From CAYPSN01 sp041907025 (GTDB taxonomy: Bacteria > Patescibacteriota > Saccharimonadia > CAILAD01 > JADZBC01): DNA of 62,357 bases. Position 1 is the first letter of the stretch; each line of letters opens with the position of its first letter. The stretch is taken from assembly GCA_041907025.1 (NCBI GenBank), contig JAYRIB010000062.1, forward strand, positions 1 to 62,357, read 5' to 3'. The position numbers and the translations under genes were made by a program. The notes under the pieces were generated by a model. It did not search any database. It saw nothing but the letters and a program-made list of their open reading frames with translations, and was not told the DNA's origin. Positions 22,762 to 31,552 of this stretch are shown here, one piece after another.

Positions 22762-23376
22762 ATGACCACACCAAACCTTATGCAGCGCTGGGTTGACCAG
22801 TTTCCAGAAGTAAGTCTGGATCACTGTCTATACGTGTTCCGGCTCGTAGAGAAACACTACAACGAGACACACAGGCACTACCACACGCAGGGCCACATTG
22901 TAGACATGTTGGAGAAGATGGATGTGCACTTCCCAGGAGCGCCGCGATCGGTAGTACTGGCCATCTTCCTGCACGACGTGATCTACCAGCCTGGCTCGCC
23001 AAACAACGAGCTCAACAGCGCCCGGTTCGCCAAGCGGCATCTGAGCCGGCTTGGGCTGAGCCGCGAGGAGGTGAGGGCAGTTGCTCGCGCGATAATGGCC
23101 ACACGCAAGCACGTCGCCCGCAATCGTGTGGAAGCAATCGTGTGCGACCTGGACCTGCTGTCGCTGGCATGTGAACCAGCGTGGTATCGCAGGAATACCC
23201 GTTTGCTCAGGCAGGAGTTCTGCGGATTCACAGATGCTCAGTGGAACTTCGGCAGAAGCAGGTTCATCAACTCCTATTTGGGGCGTAAGTACATTTACGC
23301 AAACCCCAAGCTACGGCGAGCACATGAGGCCAATGCGAGGAGGAACTTGCAGGCAGAGCCGAGCTATAGGGCATAA
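22762..23376 (+). CDS. HD-superfamily metal-dependent phosphohydrolase (COG4339-like)
   Basis: A 204-residue protein starting at ATG 22762 after GAAAGG; an upstream in-frame ATG at 22729 is a less likely start. Metal-ligand motifs of the family are clear: HRHYHTQGHI (about residues 37-46), FLHDVIYQPGSPNNE (about 70-84) and CDLDLLSLA (about 127-135). Such enzymes hydrolyse phosphates of nucleotides or related compounds; the substrate of this subgroup is unknown to me. Gene is G/C-ending and divergent from the TrmB-type regulator. Confidence 0.85.
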   Translation: MTTPNLMQRWVDQFPEVSLDHCLYVFRLVEKHYNETHRHYHTQGHIVDMLEKMDVHFPGAPRSVVLAIFLHDVIYQPGSPNNELNSARFAKRHLSRLGLSREEVRAVARAIMATRKHVARNRVEAIVCDLDLLSLACEPAWYRRNTRLLRQEFCGFTDAQWNFGRSRFINSYLGRKYIYANPKLRRAHEANARRNLQAEPSYRA

Positions 23377-23412
23377 AGGTAGGGGAGGAAACTTAACAGG
23401 GGAATACCGTCC

Positions 23413-23433
23413 GGTGAGGCTTCGGCTTCGCCG
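23413..23433 (+). terminator. UUCG hairpin after the HD gene
   Basis: GGTGAGGC and GCTTCGCC pair fully with G.U allowed around a TTCG loop. There is no strong T-tract. Confidence 0.5.
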
Positions 23434-23456
23434 GGCTTCGCTTAGCGCAAATAGTA

Positions 23457-23485
23457 TTGACCGCTTAGGCACATTATGTTATTAT
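23457..23485 (+). promoter_or_regulatory. Promoter of the 23.5 kb gene
   Basis: TTGACC (23457-23462), 17-base spacer, TATTAT (23480-23485). Confidence 0.7.
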
Positions 23486-23541
23486 CTAGTTCTTGTTTGG
23501 GGAAACTGTAGTACCCGACCAGAACCCATAAGGGGATGTAA

Positions 23542-24117
23542 GTGAAGATGTTCATCGAGTTCATGCTCACGGTCACGAGCAAGGTCACGCACAAGAACGC
23601 GATCGTCGCGACCGTGAAGATCACCGACGCCGAGGGCGAGCCCATCGTGGCCGCCGAGACCATGCGGCGCCGCGCCGACACGATCAAGGACAAGCTCAAC
23701 GCCGCCCTCGAGAAGCTGACTGGGATCATCGACCCCGACACCAACTTCTCGTTGGGCTGCGACAAGGCCACGGGCGGCAATGGCCACCTGCAGATCCCGG
23801 AGCTGAGCATCCCGCTGCCCGACGGTAACATCATGTTGCTCCGCCTCGACATCGACACCATGGGCTACACGCCGGCGGACCAGGACATCAACGAGCTCGT
23901 GCTCGAGACCCTCGAGGAGGTGCTTGAGGAGATCGGCGACGCCTGGCTCGAAGATGACGTGCCGCTCGACGAGATGATGGCGTGGCACACCAAGGCGACC
24001 GTGTCGATCCACGAGCAGCTGGGCCTTCCGGCTCTCGCGCTCGTCAGCGCCGCCGCCGGTGGTGCCGACAACTCCGAGAGCCAGATCCAGCACGGCCGCG
24101 ACGCGGCCATCGGCTGA
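23542..24117 (+). CDS. Accessory acidic protein of unknown function (191 aa)
   Basis: GTG start at 23542 with AGGGGATG upstream; an ATG two codons later is an alternative. The protein is acidic, beta-rich at the N-terminus (MFIEFMLTVTSKVTHKNAIV), and carries a very acidic helix near 125-150 (ETLEEVLEEIGDAWLEDD). Its C-terminal tail is Gly/Ala-rich and probably flexible. No signal peptide, membrane helix or recognisable motif. Strong G/C-ending codon bias and own promoter and terminator mark it as an accessory unit. Confidence 0.65.
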   Translation: MKMFIEFMLTVTSKVTHKNAIVATVKITDAEGEPIVAAETMRRRADTIKDKLNAALEKLTGIIDPDTNFSLGCDKATGGNGHLQIPELSIPLPDGNIMLLRLDIDTMGYTPADQDINELVLETLEEVLEEIGDAWLEDDVPLDEMMAWHTKATVSIHEQLGLPALALVSAAAGGADNSESQIQHGRDAAIG

Positions 24118-24141
24118 CCCTCTCGCCATCCATGGCAAACG

Positions 24142-24168
24142 GGCCGGGGGAGCGCATCTCCCCCGGCC
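24142..24168 (+). terminator. Terminator of the 23.5 kb unit
   Basis: GGCCGGGGGAG pairs perfectly with CTCCCCCGGCC over CGCAT. A further weaker hairpin with TCCTTCTTTCGTT follows at about 24190-24225. Confidence 0.75.
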
Positions 24169-24234
24169 ACGAGCCACCAACCCACAAGGGCTTTTCCTCA
24201 GGAAGAGTCCTTCTTTCGTTCTAGTAATGACTAC

Positions 24235-25431
24235 TTAGCGTTCGAAGGTAGTTGCTGTCGAGGTGAATCCAGTTACTTCTGTGGCAGTCTTGCCCAAGAA
24301 TACTTGAGCCTTGAGCTTCTCGCCAGATTGGACCTGTACAAGTATAACGCCTTGAACTTGCGCGTTTGAAGCGCCAGCCTGCTGCTGTGGTTGGCCTGGT
24401 GAAGCTGGTTGCTGAGTAAGCTCGTATTTAATCACGCCACTTGAGGCACTAATCGTAGCGGGGTCGGGTGCATTACCCTTCACCTGGAAGGCACGAGGCT
24501 GACCATCACCTGGGTCGCCAATTGAAATGACAATTATGCCTGGGTCGTAAGCGTAGGGGATAATGGCTAGGTGCCCGCTCCAGTAGCCACGGCCGCTACT
24601 GTCGCCAACCTGGGTATTCTTAGGCCCTGCGTAGCCATTGGTACCCTGTTTGAACCAGTTACCAATCAGTTTGCCTGGCTGGTCGTAATCAATCTTGCCC
24701 GCGCGCGGCTCCACTGTGCGGGCGTTCTTGGCGAGCATTGGCATCTTCATGGCGGCGTCAAAATAACTAAAGAAGTCATCGGTATGGACCTTCCACGGCT
24801 CACCCTCATACATCTTTGGGCTAATGAAGCCGGAAAGAGTAAGCTCTTGATCGTAAATTGCCGTATCGAGTGACTGTTCGCCAATCCAGCCGATAATCTG
24901 CCCTGATTTGATAGCGATCTTGCCGTTATAGCCCTTGGTTGAAGCATCAGGAGCTTTGGAGGTAATGCTGTCGTCCAGCTTGGTAATCAGGTCGAAGTAG
25001 CTGGTGGTGCGACAGGTGTGCTGCATCTCAAGTCGATACTCAGGTGGACGTTGCTCGCCGTTGCTGACATTCACGCCTCGTACCTGAATGTTGCTAATGT
25101 AGCCATCCGCCATGGCATAGACTGGGTATTTGTCGCGTGGGCCAGCTTTCGGGTAGAAGTACAGGTGGTCTATTGGGGTTACGTGAGCACCGGCCGTGAG
25201 CCCCATAGGGGCGACTGATGACACGTCGGCCATATCCATTGGTTGGTGTGTCATCGCTACTTTATTTTCCCCCTTGCAGCCACTCAACGCCTTAGATAGA
25301 GGATTGTTATTGCTACTCTTGCCACCCTTGCCAGCGAGAGCAAAGAAGACCATCCCACCTATGAGCGCAAGGATGATGATTGGGAGGATTATATGCGAGA
25401 TACCTGTAGGGGTGCGTTTGGATGATTTCAT
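24235..25431 (-). CDS. Membrane-anchored M23-like (degenerate) extracytoplasmic protein
   Basis: A 398-residue protein; the ATG at 25431 is chosen because TATAAT ends seven bases before it. One N-terminal membrane anchor (ISHIILPIIILALIGGMVFFAL) precedes a Ser/Asn-rich linker and a domain with the outline of an M23 lysostaphin-type fold (LTAGAHVTPIDHLYFYP, VYAMADGYISNIQVRG). The canonical HxxxD and HxH zinc ligands are not convincingly present, so it is probably non-catalytic. The C-terminal part has a Pro/Gln-rich segment and a final beta-rich domain. Typical of Saccharibacteria surface proteins. Resident-type gene. Confidence 0.65.
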   Translation of the reverse strand: MKSSKRTPTGISHIILPIIILALIGGMVFFALAGKGGKSSNNNPLSKALSGCKGENKVAMTHQPMDMADVSSVAPMGLTAGAHVTPIDHLYFYPKAGPRDKYPVYAMADGYISNIQVRGVNVSNGEQRPPEYRLEMQHTCRTTSYFDLITKLDDSITSKAPDASTKGYNGKIAIKSGQIIGWIGEQSLDTAIYDQELTLSGFISPKMYEGEPWKVHTDDFFSYFDAAMKMPMLAKNARTVEPRAGKIDYDQPGKLIGNWFKQGTNGYAGPKNTQVGDSSGRGYWSGHLAIIPYAYDPGIIVISIGDPGDGQPRAFQVKGNAPDPATISASSGVIKYELTQQPASPGQPQQQAGASNAQVQGVILVQVQSGEKLKAQVFLGKTATEVTGFTSTATTFER

Positions 25432-25496
25432 AGTCAAGATTATAGTCTAAGCATAAGTACTTAGGCTAGTGTTTTATACATGTAAGATTCTTGCGC

Positions 25497-25525
25497 TTGT
25501 CTGACGATCTAGAGCGCTCTATAGT
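25497..25525 (+). promoter_or_regulatory. Promoter of the 25.6 kb gene
   Basis: TTGTCT (25497-25502), 17-base spacer, TATAGT (25520-25525). Confidence 0.65.
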
Positions 25526-25571
25526 AAGAATCAGATCGCAACGCACCCCTACACGAAAGTGATGTGACCTA

Positions 25572-25955
25572 ATGTCCGACCTACATCCGACCACTAGGCA
25601 TGAAGTCTGGAGTGGCACCCCCAAGGGATCGCTTGATTACCGCCTGACAGATCTCTACGCCGGCAGGATTCGTGCCTACATACCGCCTGGCTTCCAGGGT
25701 CTGCTGGTTCCCAAGAAGGAGGGTCGACGAATCCTTCGTATTCCGTTTGGTGCACAAGTACCAAACGAGGGACTTGATGGGCTACGAGATCTCGAGACGG
25801 ACAAGAAGGATGAGCTCCTCGACCTGTTTCGAGAGCTAGGGCACACACTGCCCATCTTTCGGTCTGACCCAGAGAGGTTGCAGGCCCAAAACGACCTTCT
25901 TGCCGTCCATAGAGTCGGCTTCACTCAAACCGAAGGTGTTTTCGTACTCGTGTGA
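25572..25955 (+). CDS. Accessory protein of unknown function (127 aa)
   Basis: A soluble 127-residue protein from ATG 25572. It has alternating beta and loop segments (IRAYIPPGFQGLLVPKKEGRR, then ILRIPFGAQVPNEGL), a charged helix (DKKDELLDLFRELG) and a hydrophobic C-terminus (TEGVFVLV). No motif or family recognised. It is a single-gene unit with promoter and a 14-bp terminator, the last such unit before a long stretch of resident genes. Confidence 0.65.
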   Translation: MSDLHPTTRHEVWSGTPKGSLDYRLTDLYAGRIRAYIPPGFQGLLVPKKEGRRILRIPFGAQVPNEGLDGLRDLETDKKDELLDLFRELGHTLPIFRSDPERLQAQNDLLAVHRVGFTQTEGVFVLV

Positions 25956-25979
25956 CCTCCTTCGGCGCGACAGCACCAA

Positions 25980-26030
25980 CACCCACCGACCAGAGCCCAT
26001 CGGCCTCTGGTCGGTGGGTTTCTCGTTTTG
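25980..26030 (+). terminator. Terminator of the 25.6 kb unit
   Basis: CCCACCGACCAGAG pairs perfectly with CTCTGGTCGGTGGG, followed by TTTCTCGTTTT. Confidence 0.9.
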
Positions 26031-26065
26031 CAAGAACAGAAGCAAGAAAGTGGTATAATATCGGC

Positions 26066-26533
26066 ATGAAGAAGTACGCCCCACTCATCGGCATAGGCAT
26101 AGCGGCTCTGGCGATAATCGGCATTGTCCTATTCGCACCCAAGGCCAATGACTATAAATCAGAGTCCATGAAGGTTCCAGTCAGTACGTCGAGCAATAGC
26201 AATGCGACAACAACCACACAAACAGCGCCCGGGGCCTACATAGATTACTCGGCGGACGTAATCGCCAACACCAACGGAACCAAGATCCTCTTCTTCCACG
26301 CGCCGTGGTGCCCACAGTGCAAAGCGCTCGAGGCTAGCATCAAGGCTGGCCCGATCCCGACAGACACCACCATTATCAAAGTGGACTACGACTCAAACCA
26401 AGCCCTCAAACAAAAGTATGGCGTTACCACGCAAACCACACTTGTGCTGGTGGATGACAATGGCAATCTCGTCAAGAAGTACGTAGCCTATAGCACCCCA
26501 TCGCTGAGCGCTGTAATTTCCAACCTACTCTAG
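26066..26533 (+). CDS. Membrane-anchored thioredoxin-like protein
   Basis: A 155-residue protein with an N-terminal anchor (LIGIGIAALAIIGIVLFA) and a Ser/Thr-rich linker. It carries a thioredoxin fold with the redox pair CPQC in HAPWCPQCKAL (about residues 79-89) and a cis-Pro region (GVTTQTTLVLVDDNG). It acts outside the membrane and would receive electrons from the CcdA protein encoded next, whose GTG overlaps its stop (TAGTG). TATAAT ends six bases before the ATG: leaderless. Confidence 0.9.
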   Translation: MKKYAPLIGIGIAALAIIGIVLFAPKANDYKSESMKVPVSTSSNSNATTTTQTAPGAYIDYSADVIANTNGTKILFFHAPWCPQCKALEASIKAGPIPTDTTIIKVDYDSNQALKQKYGVTTQTTLVLVDDNGNLVKKYVAYSTPSLSAVISNLL

Positions 26534-27252
26534 TGCCGCTCATCATTATCGCATTCTTAGCCGGTGTGCTCACTGCCCTGGCGCCGTGTGTCTTGCCCAT
26601 CATACCAGTCGTCATTGGTGGGTCGGTCGGCGGCAAGCCAGATCGCCGCAAGCCCTTCATAGTCTGTGCGTCTCTGCTCGTGTCAATCGTAGCCTTTACC
26701 TTGTTGCTCAAGGGTAGTACCTTACTCATCTCGGTGCCAGATGTGTTTTGGCGCACGCTCTCGGGCGTAATGATTGCATTCTTTGGCCTAACCCTCTTGT
26801 TCCCGCTACTGTGGGACAAGCTCACCGCTTGGACGGGGATTTTTAATAAGTCACAACGAGCTCTTGGTGGTGCCTACAAGAAGGGTGGGGTTGGTGGCGC
26901 GGTTATGATCGGCGCCATGCTTGGCCCGGTTTTCTCGAGTTGTAGCCCGGTCTATCTCTTTATTCTCTCTACTGTATTGCCGCGCAACTTCCTCGAGGGG
27001 ATCATCTATATCGTCGCATACGCGCTTGGACTGTGCGTGGTACTTCTGCTGGTTGGTATCTTTGGTCAAAAGGTAATCGCCAAGTTTGCCTGGGCCACCA
27101 ACCCGTATGGTTGGTTCAAGCGGGGAACAGGTGTGTTACTGGTATTAGCGGGGCTTGCCATTGTAAGTGGTGCCGACAGAAGCTTGCAGCAATACGTGGT
27201 GGATCGTGGCATCCTCGACATAACCAAGGTCGAGCAGCAGCTCCTTAAGTAG
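26533..27252 (+). CDS. ccdA: CcdA/DsbD-type transmembrane electron-transfer protein
   Basis: A 239-residue membrane protein with six predicted helices. The two conserved membrane Cys are in LTALAPCVLPIIP (about residue 19) and FSSCSPVYLF (about residue 137). It carries reducing power from cytoplasmic thioredoxin across the membrane to the neighbouring anchored thioredoxin-like protein. GTG start overlaps the upstream stop by one base. Length is normal for CcdA. Confidence 0.9.
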   Translation: MPLIIIAFLAGVLTALAPCVLPIIPVVIGGSVGGKPDRRKPFIVCASLLVSIVAFTLLLKGSTLLISVPDVFWRTLSGVMIAFFGLTLLFPLLWDKLTAWTGIFNKSQRALGGAYKKGGVGGAVMIGAMLGPVFSSCSPVYLFILSTVLPRNFLEGIIYIVAYALGLCVVLLLVGIFGQKVIAKFAWATNPYGWFKRGTGVLLVLAGLAIVSGADRSLQQYVVDRGILDITKVEQQLLK

Positions 27253-27282
27253 AGGCGATAAGGGAATATACCTAGAATATAA

Positions 27283-27340
27283 TAAGGAGCCCTTAGGGCT
27301 CCTTATGTAGGCTGCCTACTTTTATGTAGGCTCTACCTGT
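27283..27340 (+). terminator. Terminator after ccdA plus a second hairpin
   Basis: AAGGAGCCC-TTA-GGGCTCCTT is a nine-pair hairpin that could work on both strands. A second, GTAGGCT-type inverted repeat with an inner GCCTAC-TTTTAT-GTAGGC stem follows at about 27307-27332. Confidence 0.7.
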
Positions 27341-27511
27341 GTTTAGCCACCTCACTGGTGACAATCTTATTGTACACCCACCGCTACTAAACGCGTCAAG
27401 GGGGTTTTGGGGACTTTTTACGAACGCTTTACGAACTTATCAACAGTCTTGTACACAGGGGGATAACACTCCTTGTTTACACCAGGCTAAGCCGTGTGCT
27501 TTAATACCCTT

Positions 27512-28303
27512 ATGCTCAAATCACTTCTCAAGATTCGCCTGTCCCTCCTCGCCCCGAGCTTCTTTGTCTTCTTTGTCGTATTAGTTTATATAGTTCCACG
27601 CCAAACGCTGACGCCTGGCCAGCTGGCGCTGTTCTCGGTTAACTCATTCCTGTTTGGCTACTACTTCGGGCCACTACTCAGTGCTCAAAAGAGCCGTGTG
27701 GCCGGCCTCAACGCCCTCACCCGCCAAGAGGAGATGACGATGCTCGACATCCTCTCCCAGGCACACCTCCTAAAGAAGGAGTCGACTCGCCATACACTCA
27801 AGATAAAACTCAAAACCTATCTAGACAGTATTATTGGCAACTACCACATCTCGGCTGACAACGCCCACTATGATGAACTACTGTACTGGCTGAAACACCA
27901 ACAAGGCGAGGACCAACAAGTGCTTGATCAGATCTACAATGAAGTATCAAAAACCCAAGATCACCGCAGCGACATATCCAACCTCCTCGCCTCCAAGGTC
28001 TATAGTCACGAATGGCTCGTAGTAACGGTGCTGTTCTCAATTACACTCTACTTCTCGGTTATGACAAACTTTGGCGACTCACTCTTCTTCGGCTTTATGC
28101 TGGCTGTGTTGTGTGCTGGGCTTTGTATGCTCATGGCAATTCTCATCAAGTTCGCGACTCTGAGCCACAAGGAATCCAAGCGCATGTGGGATACACTCAA
28201 GGCGCTCGACGCCAAGCACTTTGACGACATTACCCATGCCGAGGTGGTAGCCGAAGTTCATCGACTCAGAGAAGCCAACATCAAACGCCACCACACAAAC
28301 TAG
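27512..28303 (+). CDS. Four-helix membrane protein of unknown function
   Basis: A 263-residue protein from ATG 27512; TTTAAT ends six bases before it. Paired membrane helices lie at the start (FFVFFVVLVYIVPRQ and LALFSVNSFLFGYYFG) and at about 175-215 (WLVVTVLFSITLYFSV, LFFGFMLAVLCAGLCMLMAI). They bracket a cytoplasmic helical domain of about 100 residues (EEMTMLDILSQAHLL, LKIKLKTYLDSIIGNY). No enzymatic motif. Function unknown. Confidence 0.7.
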   Translation: MLKSLLKIRLSLLAPSFFVFFVVLVYIVPRQTLTPGQLALFSVNSFLFGYYFGPLLSAQKSRVAGLNALTRQEEMTMLDILSQAHLLKKESTRHTLKIKLKTYLDSIIGNYHISADNAHYDELLYWLKHQQGEDQQVLDQIYNEVSKTQDHRSDISNLLASKVYSHEWLVVTVLFSITLYFSVMTNFGDSLFFGFMLAVLCAGLCMLMAILIKFATLSHKESKRMWDTLKALDAKHFDDITHAEVVAEVHRLREANIKRHHTN

Positions 28304-28339
28304 AATACAAGGCCTTTTTGCGCTAAACTGTCTTTGTTC

Positions 28340-28431
<92 letters not shown>

Positions 28432-28437
28432 TACAAA

Positions 28438-28466
28438 GAGTCGGTGCTAGCCACCGGCTTTTTGTA
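28438..28466 (+). terminator. Terminator of tRNA-Ser(CGA)
   Basis: GTCGGTG pairs with CACCGGC around CTAGC, followed by TTTTTG. It converges with the comF gene end. Confidence 0.75.
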
Positions 28467-29129
28467 TTACTTCTTGGCCACCACCAAGCCCCACACCTGT
28501 TTGGCCCCGGCGGCCTTGAGCATGCGAGCACATTCGTTCATTGTTGCGCCCGTAGTCATGACATCGTCTACAATCAATATGCGCTGGCCAGCCACGTCTT
28601 GCGGCTTGTAGCAAACAAAGTTACCCTTGACCGCCTCGAGCCGCTGAGAGCGGCGCAGGTGCGTCTGTGAGGTATGGGCTGTACGCAAGAGGGTAGCGCG
28701 GTAAGGCAGTGACGCCTGCTTGGCAACAGCCCGCGCTAGCAACTCGGCTTGATTGTAGCCGCGCTGGCGCAAAGCCCTACCGTCGCTCGGTACTGCGGTC
28801 ACGACGTCGTAACCAGAAAGATCAGAGTTTTCGACTAACTGAGCGGCCATAAACCCAGCCACCGCTCGGTCGTTGGCATATTTAAGCCGATACACCAAGG
28901 ACTTTACGTGTCCATCGTAGCGCCATAACACACTCGCGCCGCGCAATGACGTTTTACGCACGCACACCGAGCAGGCTCGGCCATCCGCCGTAAGCCGGTT
29001 GCAATAAAAGCAACTGGGCACCTTGCGCACAAAAGCAGTCTGCGCGCACTCCACGCAGACAACTTCACCTGGCCGGGCACAAACCGCGCAGTCATGTGGC
29101 GCAATGAATCCTATGAGTTTTTGTAGCAT
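28467..29129 (-). CDS. comF: ComF-family phosphoribosyltransferase-like protein
   Basis: A 220-residue protein with the typical ComF layout. The N-terminal zinc-ribbon has four Cys pairs (CAVCARPGEVVCVEC, CFYCNRLTADGRACSVC). A DUF-type linker follows (YDGHVKSLVYRLKY). The phosphoribosyltransferase domain has its PRPP loop ILIVDDVMTTGAT (about residues 190-202). ComF is needed for uptake of transforming DNA in naturally competent bacteria, and competence is expected in Saccharibacteria, which must import nucleotides. Confidence 0.92.
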   Translation of the reverse strand: MLQKLIGFIAPHDCAVCARPGEVVCVECAQTAFVRKVPSCFYCNRLTADGRACSVCVRKTSLRGASVLWRYDGHVKSLVYRLKYANDRAVAGFMAAQLVENSDLSGYDVVTAVPSDGRALRQRGYNQAELLARAVAKQASLPYRATLLRTAHTSQTHLRRSQRLEAVKGNFVCYKPQDVAGQRILIVDDVMTTGATMNECARMLKAAGAKQVWGLVVAKK

Positions 29130-29204
29130 ACTTGTTGCAATTACTCCTGTTGTGTGGCTATAATAAGGTTAAGAGTAGCGCTAAGCAAGGATAAGGAGTA
29201 ATTT

Positions 29205-29633
29205 ATGGCACGCAAAAATGATGTTGACGAAGAGATCTTGCAAGAAGAGTTCTTAGACGACCAAGCCAGTGGTGATGACTGGATGGCCGAGGGTGAGTTT
29301 GAGGGCCAATTGGCTGTAGATGTTTACCAAACCAAAGACACAGTAGTAATTAAGGCGCCGATTGCCGGTGTGCGCCCCGATGACATTGACGTTGCCATCA
29401 GCGAAGATGTGGTAACTATTCGTGGTGACCGCAAAGACGAGAAGGCCGTTGATAAAGAGCACTACTACGTACAAGAGTGCTTCTGGGGTTCATTCTCGCG
29501 CTCAGTCATTCTGCCAACCTCAACAATTGCCGACAAGGCTGTAGCCAGCCTCAAGGATGGTGTGCTCACTATTGAGATTCCAAAGGTAGTTCAGAACAAG
29601 GTTAAAAAGATTAAGGTCAGCGCGAGCCTCTAG
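29205..29633 (+). CDS. Small heat-shock protein (Hsp20/alpha-crystallin)
   Basis: A 142-residue ATP-independent holdase. The alpha-crystallin domain covers about residues 40-135 (VYQTKDTVVIKAPIAGVRPDDI through LKDGVLTIEIPK, with the conserved GVLTIEIPK). The N-terminal arm is acidic (DVDEEILQEEFLDD). AAGGAG precedes the ATG and a TATAAT lies at 29159, giving a real leader. No CIRCE element is visible. Confidence 0.95.
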   Translation: MARKNDVDEEILQEEFLDDQASGDDWMAEGEFEGQLAVDVYQTKDTVVIKAPIAGVRPDDIDVAISEDVVTIRGDRKDEKAVDKEHYYVQECFWGSFSRSVILPTSTIADKAVASLKDGVLTIEIPKVVQNKVKKIKVSASL

Positions 29634-29651
29634 TAAGCGTCCTATCTGCAA

Positions 29652-29681
29652 CAATCGACCCGCCACTCGGGTCGTTTTTGT
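29652..29681 (+). terminator. Terminator after hsp20
   Basis: CGACCCG-CCACT-CGGGTCG followed by TTTTTGTTT. Confidence 0.9.
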
Positions 29682-30123
29682 TTACGCACATTCCCCTTGC
29701 CCCTAACCCCGACCTTGGATCCGCCAGCTGGCGGATCAGGCAGTGAGGAGCTTAGACACCAGACAGAGTGAACCACGAGAGCCTTCAAGGCTTGCAGTGG
29801 GCACGACATTCTAGTGTCTAAGCGAATGAACGCACCTTGATGCGAACCCGTGGTCGGGAATACTTTTGACTACTTTTGGTATCTTCAAAAGTAGTAAGAG
29901 ATTAAAGTAACTATTCTCTTAACCTAATTGTTCTTTTGAAAAGACCAAAAGAACCTAAAGTCTTTGCGGCATGGGGCTTATCTCTTGGTGGTACTCCTCC
30001 ATACTCAAACAGAAGTGCTCTGCGGGGTTCGCTTGGATGCCAAGCTCAGCAATCCTCGAGCGTTCTGTTCTGAGCACTTCGTAGCACGTCCACGATCTTC
30101 GAATGTCGCCAGGGGGCAGAAGG
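29682..30123 (-). other. Gene-poor stretch with several perfect inverted repeats
   Basis: Four perfect dyads lie here: GATCCGCCAGCTGGCGGATC (29718-29737); GCTTAGACAC (29750-29759) with GTGTCTAAGC (29814-29823) enclosing AGCCTT-CA-AGGCTT; ACTACTTTT (29869-29877) with AAAAGTAGT (29887-29895); GTTCTTTTG (29930-29938) with CAAAAGAAC (29946-29954). The last two could end minus-strand transcription from the solute-binding protein gene. Between 29955 and 30123 a minus-strand frame ending in LSMEEYHQEISPMPQRL looks protein-like but has no start signal and runs into the solute-binding gene; it may be a gene remnant. Confidence 0.5.
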
Positions 30124-31461
30124 CTATTCGCTGCGCGAGATCTCTTGGGTAGTACGGGTAGCGGCTGTGTCCACGGCCGCTTGAGCATCGCCGCCACTGA
30201 GTACAGCGCCAATCATGTCACCAAAAATACCATCGACATTATAGCTGTTACCCTTATACCAGGTGGTTGCGCTCAGCGTCTGCTTAGCAAATGGCCCAAG
30301 GTACTTGTCTTGACCTTGTTGAATCACCAGGTCTTTACGGGCCGCTGGACGATAGGTAGCAATACTATAGCGATTAAGCTGCGTACGAGTTGAGACAAAG
30401 CGCAGGAAGTCCCAAGCCACTTCCTCATGCTTGCTCGTCTTACTCACCTGCTCAACCCAAAACTCCGCGCCGTTGATTGGCTTGGCGGTGTTTACCTGGG
30501 GCAGGGCGGCCATCTTGTACTTCAGGCTTGGTGCGGCGGCGTCAATCTCTGGGGCGCGGTAGGCATAGTCAATCATCATGGCAACCTTGCCAGCCTTAAA
30601 GGCGTCTAGTGAGTTGCCAAGTTTATCGTTCCAAGAATAGTTTGGGTTGGCAGGCTTAGCAAAGCTGGTGTAAAAGCTCATAGCCTTAGCGCTGGACGCG
30701 TAGCCGGTGCTATCTGGTTTGTTAAACGTAGCCTGGGTGGGGGGAGTGTTGGTCATGATAGCGCCGTTTTGCTGCATCAGAACCGATACAATCGCAGTGT
30801 AATCGGTAACTGAGGCGCTGCCCAGCGCTACCCCTGCTTGGGTTATGTCCGCGCCGTTTTTAATAGCCAGCTTAGCGTTCATATCCATCAGCTCCTGCCA
30901 AGTCTTGGGGGGGCTCGAAATTCCGGCTTTGCTCAGCAGGTCTTCGTTATAAAACAGCCCGAGCGTCGAGACGCTATAGGCCAAGCCCTCCACCAGCTGC
31001 CCGCTGACCAGTTTGCTTGAGGCCACATCTACAAAGGTGTCTTTAAACTCTTGGGCGCTGTAGACGGTGTCTGGTGCCGGCTCATGGTAGGCGCGGTAGC
31101 GCGGTAGCCAATCATCTTTGATGGAGTATATGTCCGGCAGTTTGTTGGCTTTAGCCGCCTCTGTCAGCTGTTTGTCGTAGGTGGCAACGTCAACATTGCT
31201 CAGCTTGATCGTCACATTCGGGTGAATCGCCGCATAATCCTTGATGATCTGATTAAACGGCTCCGTGCCGTCAACTGTGCGCCAGTAGCTGAGAGTAATC
31301 GGCTCAGACGGAAAAACGATCCGTGATCCCGACGGCTCTATACCCTCTACTGTTATGGAGTTTTGCTGCGTAGTTGGCACCATCAAGGCCAAGCCAACCA
31401 GAATAGCCAACGATATGCTTACCGCAACAATAGTAGCCTTATGTCGTTTCAGAGACTTCAT
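30124..31461 (-). CDS. Extracellular solute-binding protein (ABC sugar-binding type)
   Basis: A 445-residue protein with an uncleaved N-terminal anchor (TIVAVSISLAILVGLALMV). The family-1 solute-binding fold shows ITLSYWRTVDGTEPFNQIIKDY, then YSVSTLGLFYNEDLLSKAGI, PPKTWQELMDM and FKAGKVAMMIDYAYRAPEI. No ABC permease is adjacent; the gene leads a minus-strand block of pilins, divergent from the secretion genes. It may capture host-derived oligosaccharides or act as a secretion-linked surface receptor. TAAAAT ends eight bases before the ATG. Confidence 0.85.
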   Translation of the reverse strand: MKSLKRHKATIVAVSISLAILVGLALMVPTTQQNSITVEGIEPSGSRIVFPSEPITLSYWRTVDGTEPFNQIIKDYAAIHPNVTIKLSNVDVATYDKQLTEAAKANKLPDIYSIKDDWLPRYRAYHEPAPDTVYSAQEFKDTFVDVASSKLVSGQLVEGLAYSVSTLGLFYNEDLLSKAGISSPPKTWQELMDMNAKLAIKNGADITQAGVALGSASVTDYTAIVSVLMQQNGAIMTNTPPTQATFNKPDSTGYASSAKAMSFYTSFAKPANPNYSWNDKLGNSLDAFKAGKVAMMIDYAYRAPEIDAAAPSLKYKMAALPQVNTAKPINGAEFWVEQVSKTSKHEEVAWDFLRFVSTRTQLNRYSIATYRPAARKDLVIQQGQDKYLGPFAKQTLSATTWYKGNSYNVDGIFGDMIGAVLSGGDAQAAVDTAATRTTQEISRSE

Positions 31462-31552
31462 TACTGCCTATTTTACCACGGCGCTAGCAGCAGCTCCTAA
31501 ACACAAAACGCTCAGGCGGATCCTGAGCGTTTTGTGGAGCGAGAGTGGAGCG

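Noticed and set aside
14999..24117. Long antisense frames over GC-rich accessory genes (for example 15141-15815, 19332-19829, 23482-24180)
   Set aside because: High GC depletes stop codons; these lack SD and promoters and mirror real genes with clear domains.
29955..30212. 85-codon minus-strand gene next to the solute-binding protein
   Set aside because: The C-terminal part looks protein-like but the frame overlaps the solute-binding gene and has no start or SD; kept only as a possible remnant.
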